From Polaromonas eurypsychrophila (GTDB lineage: Bacteria > Pseudomonadota > Gammaproteobacteria > Burkholderiales > Burkholderiaceae_C), in the NCBI RefSeq assembly GCF_014641715.1, contig NZ_BMIG01000005.1, forward strand, positions 124,001 to 188,000: a stretch of DNA of 64,000 bases. Reading direction: 5' to 3'. Both the position numbers and the translations under genes were made by a program. Within the stretch, counting starts at the first letter, position 1; each line of letters begins with the position of its first letter. Below are positions 41,013 to 49,701 of the stretch, one piece after another. The notes beneath the pieces are model-generated. The model searched no databases and was not told the origin of the DNA. It was given only the letters and a program-made list of their open reading frames with translations.

Positions 41013-42299
41013 ATGACCGACCCTTCACTGATCCTGACCTTGCTGTTCTCGGCCGCTCTTGTGCTGGGGCTGCTGACAAAGCTCTACCTCGCGTCGCGGC
41101 AGATCCGCCATGTCGCGCGCCACCGCGACACGGTGCCGTCTGCGTTTGCCGGCACCATCTCGCTGGCATCGCATCAGAAGGCCGCCGACTACACAATCAC
41201 CAAAGCGCGCTTCGGCCTGCTGGAACTGGCATGGGGTACCGCCATGCTGCTGGGCTGGACACTGCTGGGCGGCATTGATGTACTGAACCAGGCCCTGGCT
41301 GGCTCCGGTCTCGGCGCGTACGGCAGCCTGGTGCCGCAGCTCGCGCTGCTGGCCATTTTCGGCCTGATCAGCGGCCTGCTGGACTTGCCTTTCACGCTGT
41401 ACAGTACTTTTCGCATCGAGGAGCGTTTCGGCTTCAACAAGATGACCTTCAAACTGTGGCTGGGGGACCTGCTCAAATCCACGCTGGTCGGTGTGCTGGT
41501 TGGCCTGCCCATCGTGGCGCTGATCCTGTGGCTCATGGGCAGTACAGGCAGCTGGTGGTGGCTGTGGGCCTGGGGCGCCTGGATGGTGTTCAATCTGCTG
41601 ATCCTGGTGCTGTACCCGACGGTGATCGCGCCGCTGTTCAACAAGTTCCAGCCGCTGGAAGACGAAACCCTCAAGGCCCGCGTGACGGCGCTGATGCAGC
41701 GCTGCGGGTTCGCGGCCAAGGGGCTGTTCGTTATGGACGGCAGCAAACGCTCGGCCCATGCCAACGCCTACTTCACTGGTTTTGGCGCGTCCAAACGCGT
41801 GGTGTTTTACGACACCCTGCTCAAACAGCTCAACCCCGACGAGGTCGATGCGGTGCTGGCTCACGAGCTCGGGCACTTCAAGCACAAACACATCATCAAG
41901 CGCATCGTGTCAATGTTTGCGATGAGCCTGGCTGGTTTTGCGCTGCTGGGCTGGCTGTCCACGCAAGTCTGGTTTTACACCGGTCTCGGCGTGCGGCCCA
42001 ACATGAGCGGCGGTAACGATGCGCTGGCGCTGCTGCTGTTCCTGCTGGTGGTGCCGATGTTCAGTTTTTTCATCTCACCCATCTTTGCGCTGTTCTCGCG
42101 CAAGCACGAGTTTGAGGCCGACGCTTACGCGATCGCCCAGACCGATGGCAAGGATTTGCAGAGCGCTTTGCTCAAGCTATATCAGGACAATGCCAGCACG
42201 CTGACGCCTGATCCCTTGTTCGTGAAGTTCTACTATTCGCACCCACCGGCGTCCGAACGCCTGGCGCGCCTTGGTGTCAGCCCTGGAACATCCGCGTGA
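41013..42299 (+). CDS. M48-family membrane metalloprotease (Ste24/CAAX-prenyl-protease-1-like)
   Basis: 428-residue integral membrane zinc protease. The N-terminal 200 residues form the CAAX-protease-1 transmembrane domain (about five spans, with YSTFRIEERFGFNKMTFKLW). The zinc site is HELGH at 284-288 with the third ligand Glu in KHEFEADAYA, followed by LVKLYQDN-like LLKLYQDNASTL. Bacteria do not farnesylate proteins as yeast does, so the probable role is membrane-protein quality control. It opens a three-gene overlapping set (M48-phhB-rsgA); its TGA overlaps a GTG start (GTGA). Confidence 0.92.
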   Translation: MTDPSLILTLLFSAALVLGLLTKLYLASRQIRHVARHRDTVPSAFAGTISLASHQKAADYTITKARFGLLELAWGTAMLLGWTLLGGIDVLNQALAGSGLGAYGSLVPQLALLAIFGLISGLLDLPFTLYSTFRIEERFGFNKMTFKLWLGDLLKSTLVGVLVGLPIVALILWLMGSTGSWWWLWAWGAWMVFNLLILVLYPTVIAPLFNKFQPLEDETLKARVTALMQRCGFAAKGLFVMDGSKRSAHANAYFTGFGASKRVVFYDTLLKQLNPDEVDAVLAHELGHFKHKHIIKRIVSMFAMSLAGFALLGWLSTQVWFYTGLGVRPNMSGGNDALALLLFLLVVPMFSFFISPIFALFSRKHEFEADAYAIAQTDGKDLQSALLKLYQDNASTLTPDPLFVKFYYSHPPASERLARLGVSPGTSA

Positions 42300-42613
42300 A
42301 CACTGTTCACCAGAATCGTCGCGCGCTGAGCGCCACCGAAATCGTGACTCAGCTGAGCCAGCTTAACGGAGAGCGGGCAGTGGGCTGGCGGCTAATCGAC
42401 GGTTCGCTTGAAAAAAACTACAGCTTCGAGAACTACTATGAAACCATCGCCTTTGTGAATGCCGTGGCGTTCATTGCCAATGCAGAGGACCACCACCCCG
42501 ACCTTACCCTGAGCTATGGCAAATGCACGGTGCGTTTCAACACGCATGATGTGCAGGGCATTTCAGTCAGCGACTTTTTCTGTGCGTCGAAGGTTGACGC
42601 CTTGCTGGCTTGA
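42296..42613 (+). CDS. phhB: Pterin-4a-carbinolamine dehydratase (GTG start)
   Basis: Regenerates tetrahydrobiopterin or tetrahydromonapterin cofactor after aromatic amino-acid hydroxylation. 105 residues with the PCD signature EDHHPDLTLSYGKCTVRFNTHD holding the catalytic His pair and the Asp, and GWRLIDGSLEKNYSFENYYETIAF upstream. The start is GTG at 42296-42298, overlapping the M48 stop as GTGA. No phenylalanine hydroxylase gene is adjacent, so it may serve as an auxiliary. Its own stop overlaps the TTG of rsgA (TTGA). Confidence 0.9.
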   Translation: MNTVHQNRRALSATEIVTQLSQLNGERAVGWRLIDGSLEKNYSFENYYETIAFVNAVAFIANAEDHHPDLTLSYGKCTVRFNTHDVQGISVSDFFCASKVDALLA

Positions 42614-43557
42614 CCACTGTTTCTTCCGCCGGAACCCTGCCCGGTCTGGTGGTCGCCGGATTTGGCCGGCATTGCCTGGTGGAAACGCCTGACGGCCAGC
42701 GCCTGATCTGCCACCCGCGCGGAAAAAAAAGCCAGGCCGTGGTCGGCGACCGTGTGCAGTGGTTGCCCTCGCAGGACGAAGGTACAGTGGAAAAGGTCGA
42801 GCCCCGCAGCAACCTGTTTTACCGGCAGGATGAGATGCGCACCAAGTCGTTTGCTGCCAACCTCGACCAGGTGCTGATCCTGATCGCAGCCGAACCCGAG
42901 TTTTCCGAAAGCCAGCTCACGCGTGCGCTGATCGCCGCCGAAGCCGAACGCATCACGCCCATCATTGCGCTGAACAAAAGCGACCTGGCCGAACCGTTTG
43001 GCCGCGCCTGGGCCAAGCTGGCACCCTATCGCGCCATGGGTTACCAGGTGCTGCCGCTGGCGATCAAGCCCAAGACGGATGCGCCGGTGGCCAACGATAC
43101 GCAGTACCAGCAACTGCTCGCGCTGCTGCAGGCCAAAAAAACCCTCGTGCTGGGCCCTTCGGGGGCCGGCAAAAGCAGCCTGACCAACCTGCTGGTGCCG
43201 AATGCACAGGTGCTGACGGCAGAAATATCGCAGGCACTCAACTCCGGCAAACACACGACGACCAGCACCACCTTGTACTGGATCGACGCTGAACGAGCCA
43301 GCGCGTTGATCGACTCGCCTGGTTTCCAGGAGTTCGGCCTGCACCACATTGACCCCATGCACTTGGCCAACTACATGCCGGACCTCAAGGTGCATGCGCA
43401 GGACTGCAAGTTCTACAACTGCACGCACCTGCACGAACCCGGCTGCAGCGTGATTTCTCAAGTAAAAACAGGCGCCAGCCCACACGAGATAAGCGCCAGT
43501 CGCTATCGTTTGTATAGCGAATTGTTCGCCGAGCTGTCGCAGCCCGCGCGTTACTGA
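42610..43557 (+). CDS. rsgA: Ribosome small-subunit-dependent GTPase A (TTG start)
   Basis: Checkpoint GTPase that helps mature the 30S subunit. 315 residues with a circularly permuted GTPase order: G4 LNKSDLAE precedes G1 LVLGPSGAGKSSLTN and G3 LIDSPGFQEFG. An N-terminal OB domain (RLICHPRGKKSQAVVGDRV) and a C-terminal zinc module DCKFYNCTHLHEPGC, with Cys and His ligands, complete the family. The start TTG at 42610-42612 overlaps the TGA of phhB (TTGA). Successive GTG and TTG overlapping starts imply tight translational coupling across the set. Its stop is 7 bases from the convergent hisC stop. Confidence 0.95.
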   Translation: MTTVSSAGTLPGLVVAGFGRHCLVETPDGQRLICHPRGKKSQAVVGDRVQWLPSQDEGTVEKVEPRSNLFYRQDEMRTKSFAANLDQVLILIAAEPEFSESQLTRALIAAEAERITPIIALNKSDLAEPFGRAWAKLAPYRAMGYQVLPLAIKPKTDAPVANDTQYQQLLALLQAKKTLVLGPSGAGKSSLTNLLVPNAQVLTAEISQALNSGKHTTTSTTLYWIDAERASALIDSPGFQEFGLHHIDPMHLANYMPDLKVHAQDCKFYNCTHLHEPGCSVISQVKTGASPHEISASRYRLYSELFAELSQPARY

Positions 43558-43563
43558 AAAAGT

Positions 43564-44634
43564 TCAGCCCGCCACAAGTGCGTGGCAGGCCTGCACCAGC
43601 GCTGCGCACTGCACGGGCGTTCCCACGCTGATGCGCAGGTACTGTTCGATGCGCGGCGACCTGAAATGGCGAACCAGGATGCGCTGTTCACGCAAGCCTG
43701 CTGCCAAGGCTGCTGCGTCGTGCGCGGGGTGGCGGACCATCAGGAAATTCGCCTGGGAAGGCAGCACCTCAAACCCGAGATCGATCAGGTCGCGGCGCAA
43801 ATCCTCGCGGCTTTGCATGACGGCTGCGCGGGTGCTCTCGAAGTAAGCGTGGTCTTCGTAAGCTGCGGTGGCGCCAGCCAGCGCCAGCCGGTCCAGCGGG
43901 TAGGAGTTGAAGCTGTCTTTCACGGTATCCAGCGCTTCGATCAGATGTCGCTGACCGGCGGCGAACCCCACGCGCAGACCGGCCAGCGAACGCGATTTCG
44001 ACAGGGTTTGCACCACTAGCAAATTCGGGTAACGATCTATCAAGCCGATGGCGCTTTCGCCGCCAAAGTCCACATAGGCCTCATCGACCAGCACCACGCA
44101 CTGGCTTTGCTGCTGCAGCAACTGCTCGATATCTGCCAGAGGCAGGCCTGTGCCGGTCGGCGCATTCGGATTAGCGATCACCACACCACCGCAGGGGGCG
44201 CGGTATTGCGCCACATCGATACGCATGGTGTCGTCAAGGGTAACTATGCCCGCGTCAATGCCGTACAGCCCACAGTAAACCTTGTAGAAGCTGTAGCTGA
44301 TATCAGGCATCAGGACCGGCTTGCCCTGGCGGAAGAACGCAAAAAAGGCGTGTGCCAGCACTTCGTCCGAACCATTGCCCGCGAACACCTGGCCGGCAGC
44401 AATGCCGTGAAAGTCCGCGATCGCCTGCCGCAGCCCGGACGACTGTGGGTCGGGGTACAGCTGCAGCCCCTGCTGCGCTGCAGCGCTTATGGCAGCGATC
44501 ACGCGGGGCGACGGCGGATAGGGATTTTCGTTGGTGTTGAGCTTGACCAGGCCCTGGATGACAGGCTGTTCGCCGGGCGTGTAAGGCGCCAGCCCTCTCA
44601 GGGCCGGGCTCCAGAAGGACGCCACTGAAGTCAT
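43564..44634 (-). CDS. hisC: Histidinol-phosphate aminotransferase
   Basis: PLP fold-type I enzyme of histidine synthesis: imidazole-acetol phosphate plus glutamate gives histidinol phosphate. 356 residues, typical length. [14 protein letters not shown] opens the family; [23 protein letters not shown] and the PLP-lysine in [14 protein letters not shown] follow, with the C-terminal RISVGTPVQ holding the substrate Arg. It lies 21 bases downstream of the CobD-like gene on the same strand. In Burkholderiales this neighbour suggests it may also act as the CobC-type threonine-phosphate decarboxylase, but the sequence looks like HisC. The assignment is not certain. Confidence 0.88.
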   Translation of the reverse strand: MTSVASFWSPALRGLAPYTPGEQPVIQGLVKLNTNENPYPPSPRVIAAISAAAQQGLQLYPDPQSSGLRQAIADFHGIAAGQVFAGNGSDEVLAHAFFAFFRQGKPVLMPDISYSFYKVYCGLYGIDAGIVTLDDTMRIDVAQYRAPCGGVVIANPNAPTGTGLPLADIEQLLQQQSQCVVLVDEAYVDFGGESAIGLIDRYPNLLVVQTLSKSRSLAGLRVGFAAGQRHLIEALDTVKDSFNSYPLDRLALAGATAAYEDHAYFESTRAAVMQSREDLRRDLIDLGFEVLPSQANFLMVRHPAHDAAALAAGLREQRILVRHFRSPRIEQYLRISVGTPVQCAALVQACHALVAG

Positions 44635-44655
44635 GGAGACGGGAACCCGCTGTGC

Positions 44656-45663
44656 TCAGCCCAGCAGGCGAGCCAGTGTGAGCAGCGCCAGCAGCACCAT
44701 CCAGAGCACCACCGAGCGCCAGACCAAGCCGACAACGCTGCGCAGATGCGCCACCTCGGGTTCGCGCCCGGGCGTGCTTTCGGTCACGTCGGGCGCAGGC
44801 TGATCGGGGCCGTTGGCCTGGAAACCCTGCGAGGCATCGGGTGCAAATGCGGCCTTCAGCGCCTCGCCACCCAGGCGAACATTGACCGCACCGGAGGTGG
44901 CCGCGAGGATTACGCCATCGTTGTGGTTCTCCGGGCCGGCCGGCTGCCTCTGCGCATAATTTCGCCAGCCATCAATCGCATCTTCAAAGCTGCCCACCAC
45001 CGCAAAACCCAGCGAGGTCAAGCGCGCCGGCACGTAGTCGATCAGGTGCCAGGCGCGCGCGGCCGCGTCTTGCAAGGCCGGGCTGGCGCTCTCACCGGTT
45101 GACCGGCTCTTGTGCGCCCAGTAGCGCGACACGAACTCGCTCAGGCGGTACAACACGGCGCCAGCAGGGCCGAGGCCCAGCGCGGCCAGCACCGAAAACC
45201 AGGCCAGCACGCCAAACACATGGCGGTGCGCGGCCAATACCGAATACTCGATCACATGGCGCACGATTTCGCTGCGCGGCAATTCGGTGGCATCGACCTG
45301 GCGCCACTGCGCCAGCAGTTCGCGGGCGGTCGTCTCGTCACCGTCGTCGAGCGCGTCGCGAATGTCGGTGAAATAGTGACTGAATTGGCGGAAGCCCAGC
45401 GTGACATACAACACCGCCACGCCCCAGACAAAAGCCAGCGCTATATTGACGCTCCAGAGCAGCCAGTGGATAGCCAGCGTAAGCAGCGCCGGCGCCAGCA
45501 CCGCCATGCCCCATGCGACCCAGCCGTGTACCGGCTTGCCGGCGTCCAGGCTGCGGCTGGCCCAACGCGCCCAGCGGCGCAAACCGGCGTGGATGAGGTT
45601 CCCGCGGGCCAGCGGGCGGGCCTGTTCAATGATGAGTGCAAACAAAACGGCAAAAAAACTCAT
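44656..45663 (-). CDS. CobD/CbiB-family membrane protein
   Basis: 335 residues, several hydrophobic spans (VLFALIIEQARPLARG, ALLTLAIHWLLWSVNIAL, FGVLAWFSVLAALGLGPAG and a C-terminal VVLWMVLLALLTLARLLG). The N-terminal YTDIRDALDDGDE-like region and YVPARLTSLGFAV are family traits of CbiB, adenosylcobinamide-phosphate synthase. Betaproteobacterial members form a diverged branch with an insert and may not make cobinamide phosphate; no other cobalamin genes are in the window. It starts just upstream of hisC, and its own upstream region is full of repeat B. Confidence 0.75.
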   Translation of the reverse strand: MSFFAVLFALIIEQARPLARGNLIHAGLRRWARWASRSLDAGKPVHGWVAWGMAVLAPALLTLAIHWLLWSVNIALAFVWGVAVLYVTLGFRQFSHYFTDIRDALDDGDETTARELLAQWRQVDATELPRSEIVRHVIEYSVLAAHRHVFGVLAWFSVLAALGLGPAGAVLYRLSEFVSRYWAHKSRSTGESASPALQDAAARAWHLIDYVPARLTSLGFAVVGSFEDAIDGWRNYAQRQPAGPENHNDGVILAATSGAVNVRLGGEALKAAFAPDASQGFQANGPDQPAPDVTESTPGREPEVAHLRSVVGLVWRSVVLWMVLLALLTLARLLG

Positions 45664-45680
45664 GCTGAATCATACTGCCC

Positions 45681-45769
45681 CACGTTCGCGCACTGCGTGT
45701 CGCTCTCTGCCCCCCGAGGGGGCGTTGCGCCTGCGGGCCGGCAAAGCCGGACCCGCGGCCCCTGCTGGG
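45681..45769 (-). repeat. Repeat B copy 2
   Basis: Contains GTCGCTCTCTGCCCCCCGAG, then GCGCCTGCGGGCCGGCAAAG and CCGGACCCGCGGCCCCTGC, the reverse orientation of the copy inside the DMT transporter gene. Confidence 0.75.
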
Positions 45770-45810
45770 TTTAAGAGTTCAGTGGGCGTAACCCAGTAGA
45801 AGGTATGTCA

Positions 45811-45905
45811 CCAGCGGGGGCCGCGGGACTGGCTTCGCCAGACCGCAGGCGCCGCCCCCTTGAGGGGAGGCACAGGCTAGACGCAGTGAGTCTGGAAGGG
45901 GGTGG
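45811..45905 (+). repeat. Repeat B copy 3, inverted relative to copy 2
   Basis: CCAGCGGGGGCCGCGGGACT, then GGCTTCGCCAGACCGCAGGC and ACGCAGTGAGTCTGG. Copies 2 and 3 face each other about 40 bases apart and together could form a long hairpin between the CobD-like and Nudix genes. Confidence 0.7.
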
Positions 45906-45907
45906 GC

Positions 45908-46606
45908 CTAAGCCATCAGGAAGCGGTACAGATTGCGGAGCATGCCGGCGGTTGCGCCCCAGATGTAGCGCTCCTTGCTGTCGCTGCTGTTCACTGGCCC
46001 TGAATAGGGCATGGACAGCCATTGGCGCATGCCGCCATCGAACTCGAATTCATGGCGCTGGTGGTTCGCCGGGTTCATCAGGTACTGCAGCGGCACTTCG
46101 AAAATATCGGCCACTTCCGAAGGATTGGCTTGCAGTGCAAAGCCGGGCTGCACCAGCGCCACGACGGGGGTAATGATGAAGGCAGTACCGGTGACATAGG
46201 TCGGCAGAATGCCCAGCACCTCGACGTGATCACGCGCCAGGCCGATTTCCTCGTGGGCTTCTCGCAGGGCCGTGTCCACCGCGTCGTGGTCCGTGTCATC
46301 GGTCTTGCCGCCGGGGAATGCGACCTGGCCGGAATGGGTGGACATGTTGCCGGCGCGTTCTGTCAACAACAACGTGAGTTCGTCTCGCATGACCAGGGGG
46401 ATCAGTACGGCAGCAAGTGCCGGCTCGCGGTTGGAAAACTTCTTCTCGACACTGTGCTCCGGCGTCCAGAGCGGCGGGTGTCGGAAGCGCTGGCGCAAAG
46501 CCGCTGGTGTCAGCGCCTGTGACGGCACGCCAGACAAATGCGTATCGACCCCAATGACCGGTATGGTCCGCGGATCGAATTTCGGCAGCGGTTTGGTGAA
46601 AGTCAT
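45908..46606 (-). CDS. CoA pyrophosphatase-type Nudix hydrolase
   Basis: 232 residues. The pre-Nudix CoA signature LLLTERAGNMSTHSGQVAFPGG and the Nudix box GGKTDDTDHDAVDTALRE followed by AHEEIGL are intact except that the first box Glu is Asp, as in many CoA hydrolases. It would split CoA or similar dinucleotides with Mg or Mn. The start MTFTKPLPKFDPRTIPVIG lies 69 bases after the rplS terminator in gene direction. It stands alone between that operon and the repeat B pair. Confidence 0.9.
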   Translation of the reverse strand: MTFTKPLPKFDPRTIPVIGVDTHLSGVPSQALTPAALRQRFRHPPLWTPEHSVEKKFSNREPALAAVLIPLVMRDELTLLLTERAGNMSTHSGQVAFPGGKTDDTDHDAVDTALREAHEEIGLARDHVEVLGILPTYVTGTAFIITPVVALVQPGFALQANPSEVADIFEVPLQYLMNPANHQRHEFEFDGGMRQWLSMPYSGPVNSSDSKERYIWGATAGMLRNLYRFLMA

Positions 46607-46630
46607 GCGAAGCCAAGCGTAGCAGGCATG

Positions 46631-46658
46631 AAAAAGCCGCTCCTGGGAGCGGCTTTTT
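46631..46658 (-). terminator. Strong bidirectional terminator after rplS
   Basis: AAAAAGCCGCTCC and GGAGCGGCTTTTT form a perfect 13-bp stem with a 2-base loop and A/T tails on both sides. It ends the rpsP-rimM-trmD-rplS operon. Confidence 0.93.
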
Positions 46659-46675
46659 CAGGGACCAGGCCGCTT

Positions 46676-47041
46676 TTATGCAGCTTTGGCGCCCAGTTTT
46701 TCCTTGATACGTGCCGACTTGCCGCTGCGGTCACGCAGGTAGTACAGCTTGGCGCGGCGCACATCGCCGCGGCGTTTGACTTCGATCTTGGCGATCAGCG
46801 GGCTGTAGACCTGAAAGGTCCGCTCGACGCCTTCGCCGTTGGAGATTTTGCGGACGATGAAGCTGGAGTTCAGGCCGCGGTTGCGCTTGGCAATCACAAC
46901 GCCTTCAAACGCCTGCACACGCTTGCGTGTACCTTCAACCACATTGACGCTGACGATCACAGTGTCGCCTGGGGCGTACACGGGAATGGTCTTGTTCAAG
47001 CGGGCAATTTCTTCCTGCTCAAGGGTTTCGATCAGATTCAT
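46676..47041 (-). CDS. rplS: 50S ribosomal protein L19
   Basis: 121 residues, standard length. Landmarks: FAPGDTV-type [38 protein letters not shown] and the C-terminal [20 protein letters not shown]. It contacts 16S and 23S rRNA at the subunit interface. Last gene of the ribosomal/tRNA-modification operon; 130 bases downstream of trmD and just before a strong terminator. Confidence 0.98.
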   Translation of the reverse strand: MNLIETLEQEEIARLNKTIPVYAPGDTVIVSVNVVEGTRKRVQAFEGVVIAKRNRGLNSSFIVRKISNGEGVERTFQVYSPLIAKIEVKRRGDVRRAKLYYLRDRSGKSARIKEKLGAKAA

Positions 47042-47170
47042 GATTTATTCCATCTAACTTTTTCGTTCATACACGCGCTGCACTAAAGACCGCAAATCCA
47101 TGGACTCATTGAAATGGTCAAGATGGTTGCAGTGGCCGCCAGAGGACCGAAAAGCCTTTGATTATAGCGT

Positions 47171-47950
47171 TTATGCGTCCTGCTCCGGATTTTCGATCAA
47201 ATCCGCCAGAAAAGCTTCATCGCCGGCGCTCAACCGCCCGGCCACGCGCGCCTGTTGCACCAGGTCAGGGCGCTGGCGCTGCGTCAATACCAGCCGCCGC
47301 TCGCGACGCCAGCCCTCGATATGGGCATGGTTGCCCGACAGCAAAGTGTCCGGGACGATTTGATCACGCCAGGTCTCGGGGCGGGTGTAGTGCGGGCAGT
47401 CGAGCAAGCCATCCAGCGCCGGATTAAAGCTGTCGAGCTGGTGGCTGCCTTCGTCGTTGAGCACGCCGGGCTGCAGGCGAGCCACGGCGTCCAGCAGGGC
47501 CATGGCAGCGATTTCCCCGCCGGACAGTACAAAGTCTCCAAGGCTGATCTGCTGAGTCACAAAACTGTCAATAAAACGCTGATCCAGGCCTTCATAGCGG
47601 CCGCAGATCAGCACCGCACCTGTGCTGGCTGACCAGCCTTCGATGCCGGTGTGGTCCAACGCACGGCCAATTGGCGAAAAAAGCACCACTGGCGCCCGCG
47701 CGCCTTCAACTTCCGCGCGATCAGCGCGGACGGCCTCCAGGCAGCGCGCCAGTGGTTCAGCCATCATGACCATGCCGGGGCCGCCACCAAAAGACCGGTC
47801 ATCGACGCGGCGGTAATTGCCCTCAGCAAACTCGCGCAGATTCCAGAGCTTGACCTCGACCAGGCCGGATTCGTAGGCGCGTCGCGTCACGCCGCTGATC
47901 AGAAACGGGACAAAAAGCTCGGGGAACAGGGTGATGACGTCAAAACGCAT
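47171..47950 (-). CDS. trmD: tRNA (guanine-N1-)-methyltransferase
   Basis: Methylates G37 of tRNAs that read CNN and prevents +1 frameshifts. 259 residues, SPOUT knot fold. Visible: FDVITLFPELFVPFL, DDRSFGGGPGMVMMAEPL, the knot and SAM site VLICGRYEGLDQRF and LSGGEIAAMALLDAVARLQPG, and C-terminal GWRRERRLVLTQRQRPDL. A repeat B copy lies between it and rimM, so the operon here has an insertion of about 160 bases. Confidence 0.97.
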   Translation of the reverse strand: MRFDVITLFPELFVPFLISGVTRRAYESGLVEVKLWNLREFAEGNYRRVDDRSFGGGPGMVMMAEPLARCLEAVRADRAEVEGARAPVVLFSPIGRALDHTGIEGWSASTGAVLICGRYEGLDQRFIDSFVTQQISLGDFVLSGGEIAAMALLDAVARLQPGVLNDEGSHQLDSFNPALDGLLDCPHYTRPETWRDQIVPDTLLSGNHAHIEGWRRERRLVLTQRQRPDLVQQARVAGRLSAGDEAFLADLIENPEQDA

Positions 47951-48002
47951 GGTTTACATTTTGCGCTATGAAGTTACAAGGATGTGGCTGCAGTATTCGC
48001 AA

Positions 48003-48095
48003 ACCAGCAGGGGCCGCGGAACCGGCTTCGCCGGGCCGCAGGCGCAGCGCCCCCTCGGGGGGCAGCGCAGTACGCGAAGCGACAAGCGTGGGGGC
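48003..48095 (+). repeat. Repeat B copy 4, inside the rimM-trmD gap
   Basis: AGCAGGGGCCGCGGAACCGG, then CTTCGCCGGGCCGCAGGCGC and the end AGCGTGGGG, the closest match to the insert in the DMT transporter gene. It interrupts an otherwise compact operon. Confidence 0.75.
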
Positions 48096-48110
48096 TCTAA
48101 CTCGGGGGCC

Positions 48111-48686
48111 CTAGTAATCAGGCTGCCAGTCGACATTGATGGTCTTGCCGGGTAAGTCCACGCCATCCACATATGCGGCCACAAAGGGAATCATGCGCTC
48201 AAGCGTCTGGCCTTCGTCGGTGTATTCGACACACAGCACGGAATGCGGGCCGGTTGCCATCAGGTCGCGCACGCAGCCCAGCGCCACACCTTCACGGTTG
48301 AGGACGTTCAGGCCCAGCAGGTCCACCCAGTAATACTCGTCCTTGCCGGCTTTCGGGAAGGCACTGCGCGGCACAAAAATCCGCGCGCCGCGAAGCGCCT
48401 CCGCCGGCGTGCGATCGTCGATGCCCTCGAATTTGGCGACAACGGAGTCGGAATGGGTTTTGGATTCGCTGACCGTCAGGATCACCGTACCGGCAAAAGC
48501 ATCAAAACCCGGCCGGTGTTTGGCTTCGGGCGGCTGGAGAAACCACCGAACGGAAGTGAAAAGCGCCTCGGAAGAGGCGCTGTGCGGCAGGATTTTGACC
48601 CAGCCCTTGACGCCCCAGGCGTCAAGAATACGCCCGACTTCGATGGCGTCCTCAGGCAGACCCGAGGACTCTAAGCCCGGAAGCAT
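48111..48686 (-). CDS. rimM: 16S rRNA processing/maturation protein RimM
   Basis: Binds S19 and the 30S head during maturation. 191 residues. The N-terminal barrel starts with VGRILDAWGVKGWVKILPHS, and the C-terminal PRC barrel has YYWVDLLGLNVLNREGVALG and ERMIPFVAAYVDGVDLPGK. It follows rpsP by 16 bases. The N-terminal extension (MLPGLESSGLPEDA) is slightly longer than in E. coli. Confidence 0.95.
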   Translation of the reverse strand: MLPGLESSGLPEDAIEVGRILDAWGVKGWVKILPHSASSEALFTSVRWFLQPPEAKHRPGFDAFAGTVILTVSESKTHSDSVVAKFEGIDDRTPAEALRGARIFVPRSAFPKAGKDEYYWVDLLGLNVLNREGVALGCVRDLMATGPHSVLCVEYTDEGQTLERMIPFVAAYVDGVDLPGKTINVDWQPDY

Positions 48687-48702
48687 CTGGCGACCGGGAA
48701 AA

Positions 48703-48963
48703 TCAGGCGGCTTTGGGGGCTGCGGCAGCGCCCTGCTTGACCAGGCGTTCCACAGTAGGCGAGGCTTGTGCGCCTACGCCGAGCCAGTGGGTCAGACGGT
48801 CCTGCTCAATGCGCAGGCCTTCTTCGCCACCCTTGGCGATCGGGTTGTAAAAACCAATGCGCTCGATGAAACGGCCATCGCGGCGAACACGTTTGTCAGC
48901 CACAACAATATTGAAAAAAGGACGGTGTTTAGAACCGCCGCGCGAGAGTCGAATGACGACCAT
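48703..48963 (-). CDS. rpsP: 30S ribosomal protein S16
   Basis: 86 residues: [20 protein letters not shown] and [17 protein letters not shown] are diagnostic, with a short Ala-rich tail. Assembly protein of the 30S subunit. First gene of the operon; AAGGAT precedes the ATG. A hairpin of GGGGTGA/TCACCCC with an A7 loop lies about 20 bases before the ATG on the minus strand. Confidence 0.98.
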   Translation of the reverse strand: MVVIRLSRGGSKHRPFFNIVVADKRVRRDGRFIERIGFYNPIAKGGEEGLRIEQDRLTHWLGVGAQASPTVERLVKQGAAAAPKAA

Positions 48964-48982
48964 GATTTATCCTTCGGGTGGC

Positions 48983-49003
48983 GGGGTGAAAAAAAATCAC
49001 CCC
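48983..49003 (-). promoter_or_regulatory. Leader hairpin upstream of rpsP (GGGGTGA ... TCACCCC)
   Basis: A perfect 7-bp stem with a loop of seven T in the mRNA (A on + strand), 20 bases upstream of the rpsP start. Its position next to the ribosome-binding site fits a structured leader, possibly for ribosomal-protein feedback. That is inference. Confidence 0.5.
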
Positions 49004-49135
49004 AAAATGTTCCTGCAGCGATTGAGACACACGACATGGCACCCGGCCAGCGAAATGCTGCAAAGCCGCAGATTATAACCCGCGCTCCGTAATTCCCTTC
49101 CATCGGCCTCCCGGCCTTCTTTTCTGAGCCCAGTC

Positions 49136-49693
49136 ATGCCCCTGATACGACCCAGCCGCGAAGACGACCTCCCCGCCATCGCCACCATTTATGCGCACCA
49201 TGTGCTGCATGGCACCGGCACCTTTGAAACCGAGCCCCCCAGCGTGGCCGACATGGGCACACGCCGCGCCGACGTGTTGTCCAAGGGCCTGCCCTACCTG
49301 GTCGCCGAGGAGGCCGGCACCGTCGTCGGCTTTGCTTACGGCAACTGGTTCAAGCCGCGGCCAGCCTACCGCTATTCGGTTGAAGATTCCATCTACCTGG
49401 CGCCTGACGCGGGCGGCAAGGGCGTCGGCCGCGCCCTGCTGTCGGAACTGCTGGCGCGCTGCGAAAGCGCAGGCATCCGCAAAATCATGGCCATCATCGG
49501 CGACTCCGCGAACGCCGGCTCGGTCGGACTGCATCGCGCCCTCGGATTTACGCAAGTCGGCATCGTCGCGTCCTGCGGCTGGAAGTTCGGCGCCTGGCGT
49601 GATATCGTAATCATGCAAAAAACGCTGGGTGCCGGCGACACCGTGCCACCGACCGGCTTCCCAGAAGCCTCGCCTCCCCCCTCCCCACTCTGA
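49136..49693 (+). CDS. GNAT-family N-acetyltransferase (phosphinothricin-acetyltransferase-like)
   Basis: 185 residues. LIRPSREDDLPAIATIYAHHV opens the PAT-like branch; YSVEDSIYLAPDAGGKGVGRALL holds the acetyl-CoA V/I-x-G-x-G-V-G loop; IGDSANAGSVGLHRALGFTQVG and YRYSV complete it. Close relatives acetylate methionine sulfoximine or sulfone or glufosinate; the natural substrate is uncertain. It has a short Pro-rich tail. Only 8 bases separate it from the following TM2-like gene. Confidence 0.87.
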   Translation: MPLIRPSREDDLPAIATIYAHHVLHGTGTFETEPPSVADMGTRRADVLSKGLPYLVAEEAGTVVGFAYGNWFKPRPAYRYSVEDSIYLAPDAGGKGVGRALLSELLARCESAGIRKIMAIIGDSANAGSVGLHRALGFTQVGIVASCGWKFGAWRDIVIMQKTLGAGDTVPPTGFPEASPPPSPL

Positions 49694-49701
49694 CGGACTC
49701 C

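Noticed and set aside
43564-45663. Cobalamin biosynthesis operon from hisC plus CobD-like neighbours
   Set aside because: No other cob or cbi gene is present and the aminotransferase looks like HisC, so the pathway claim is not supported.
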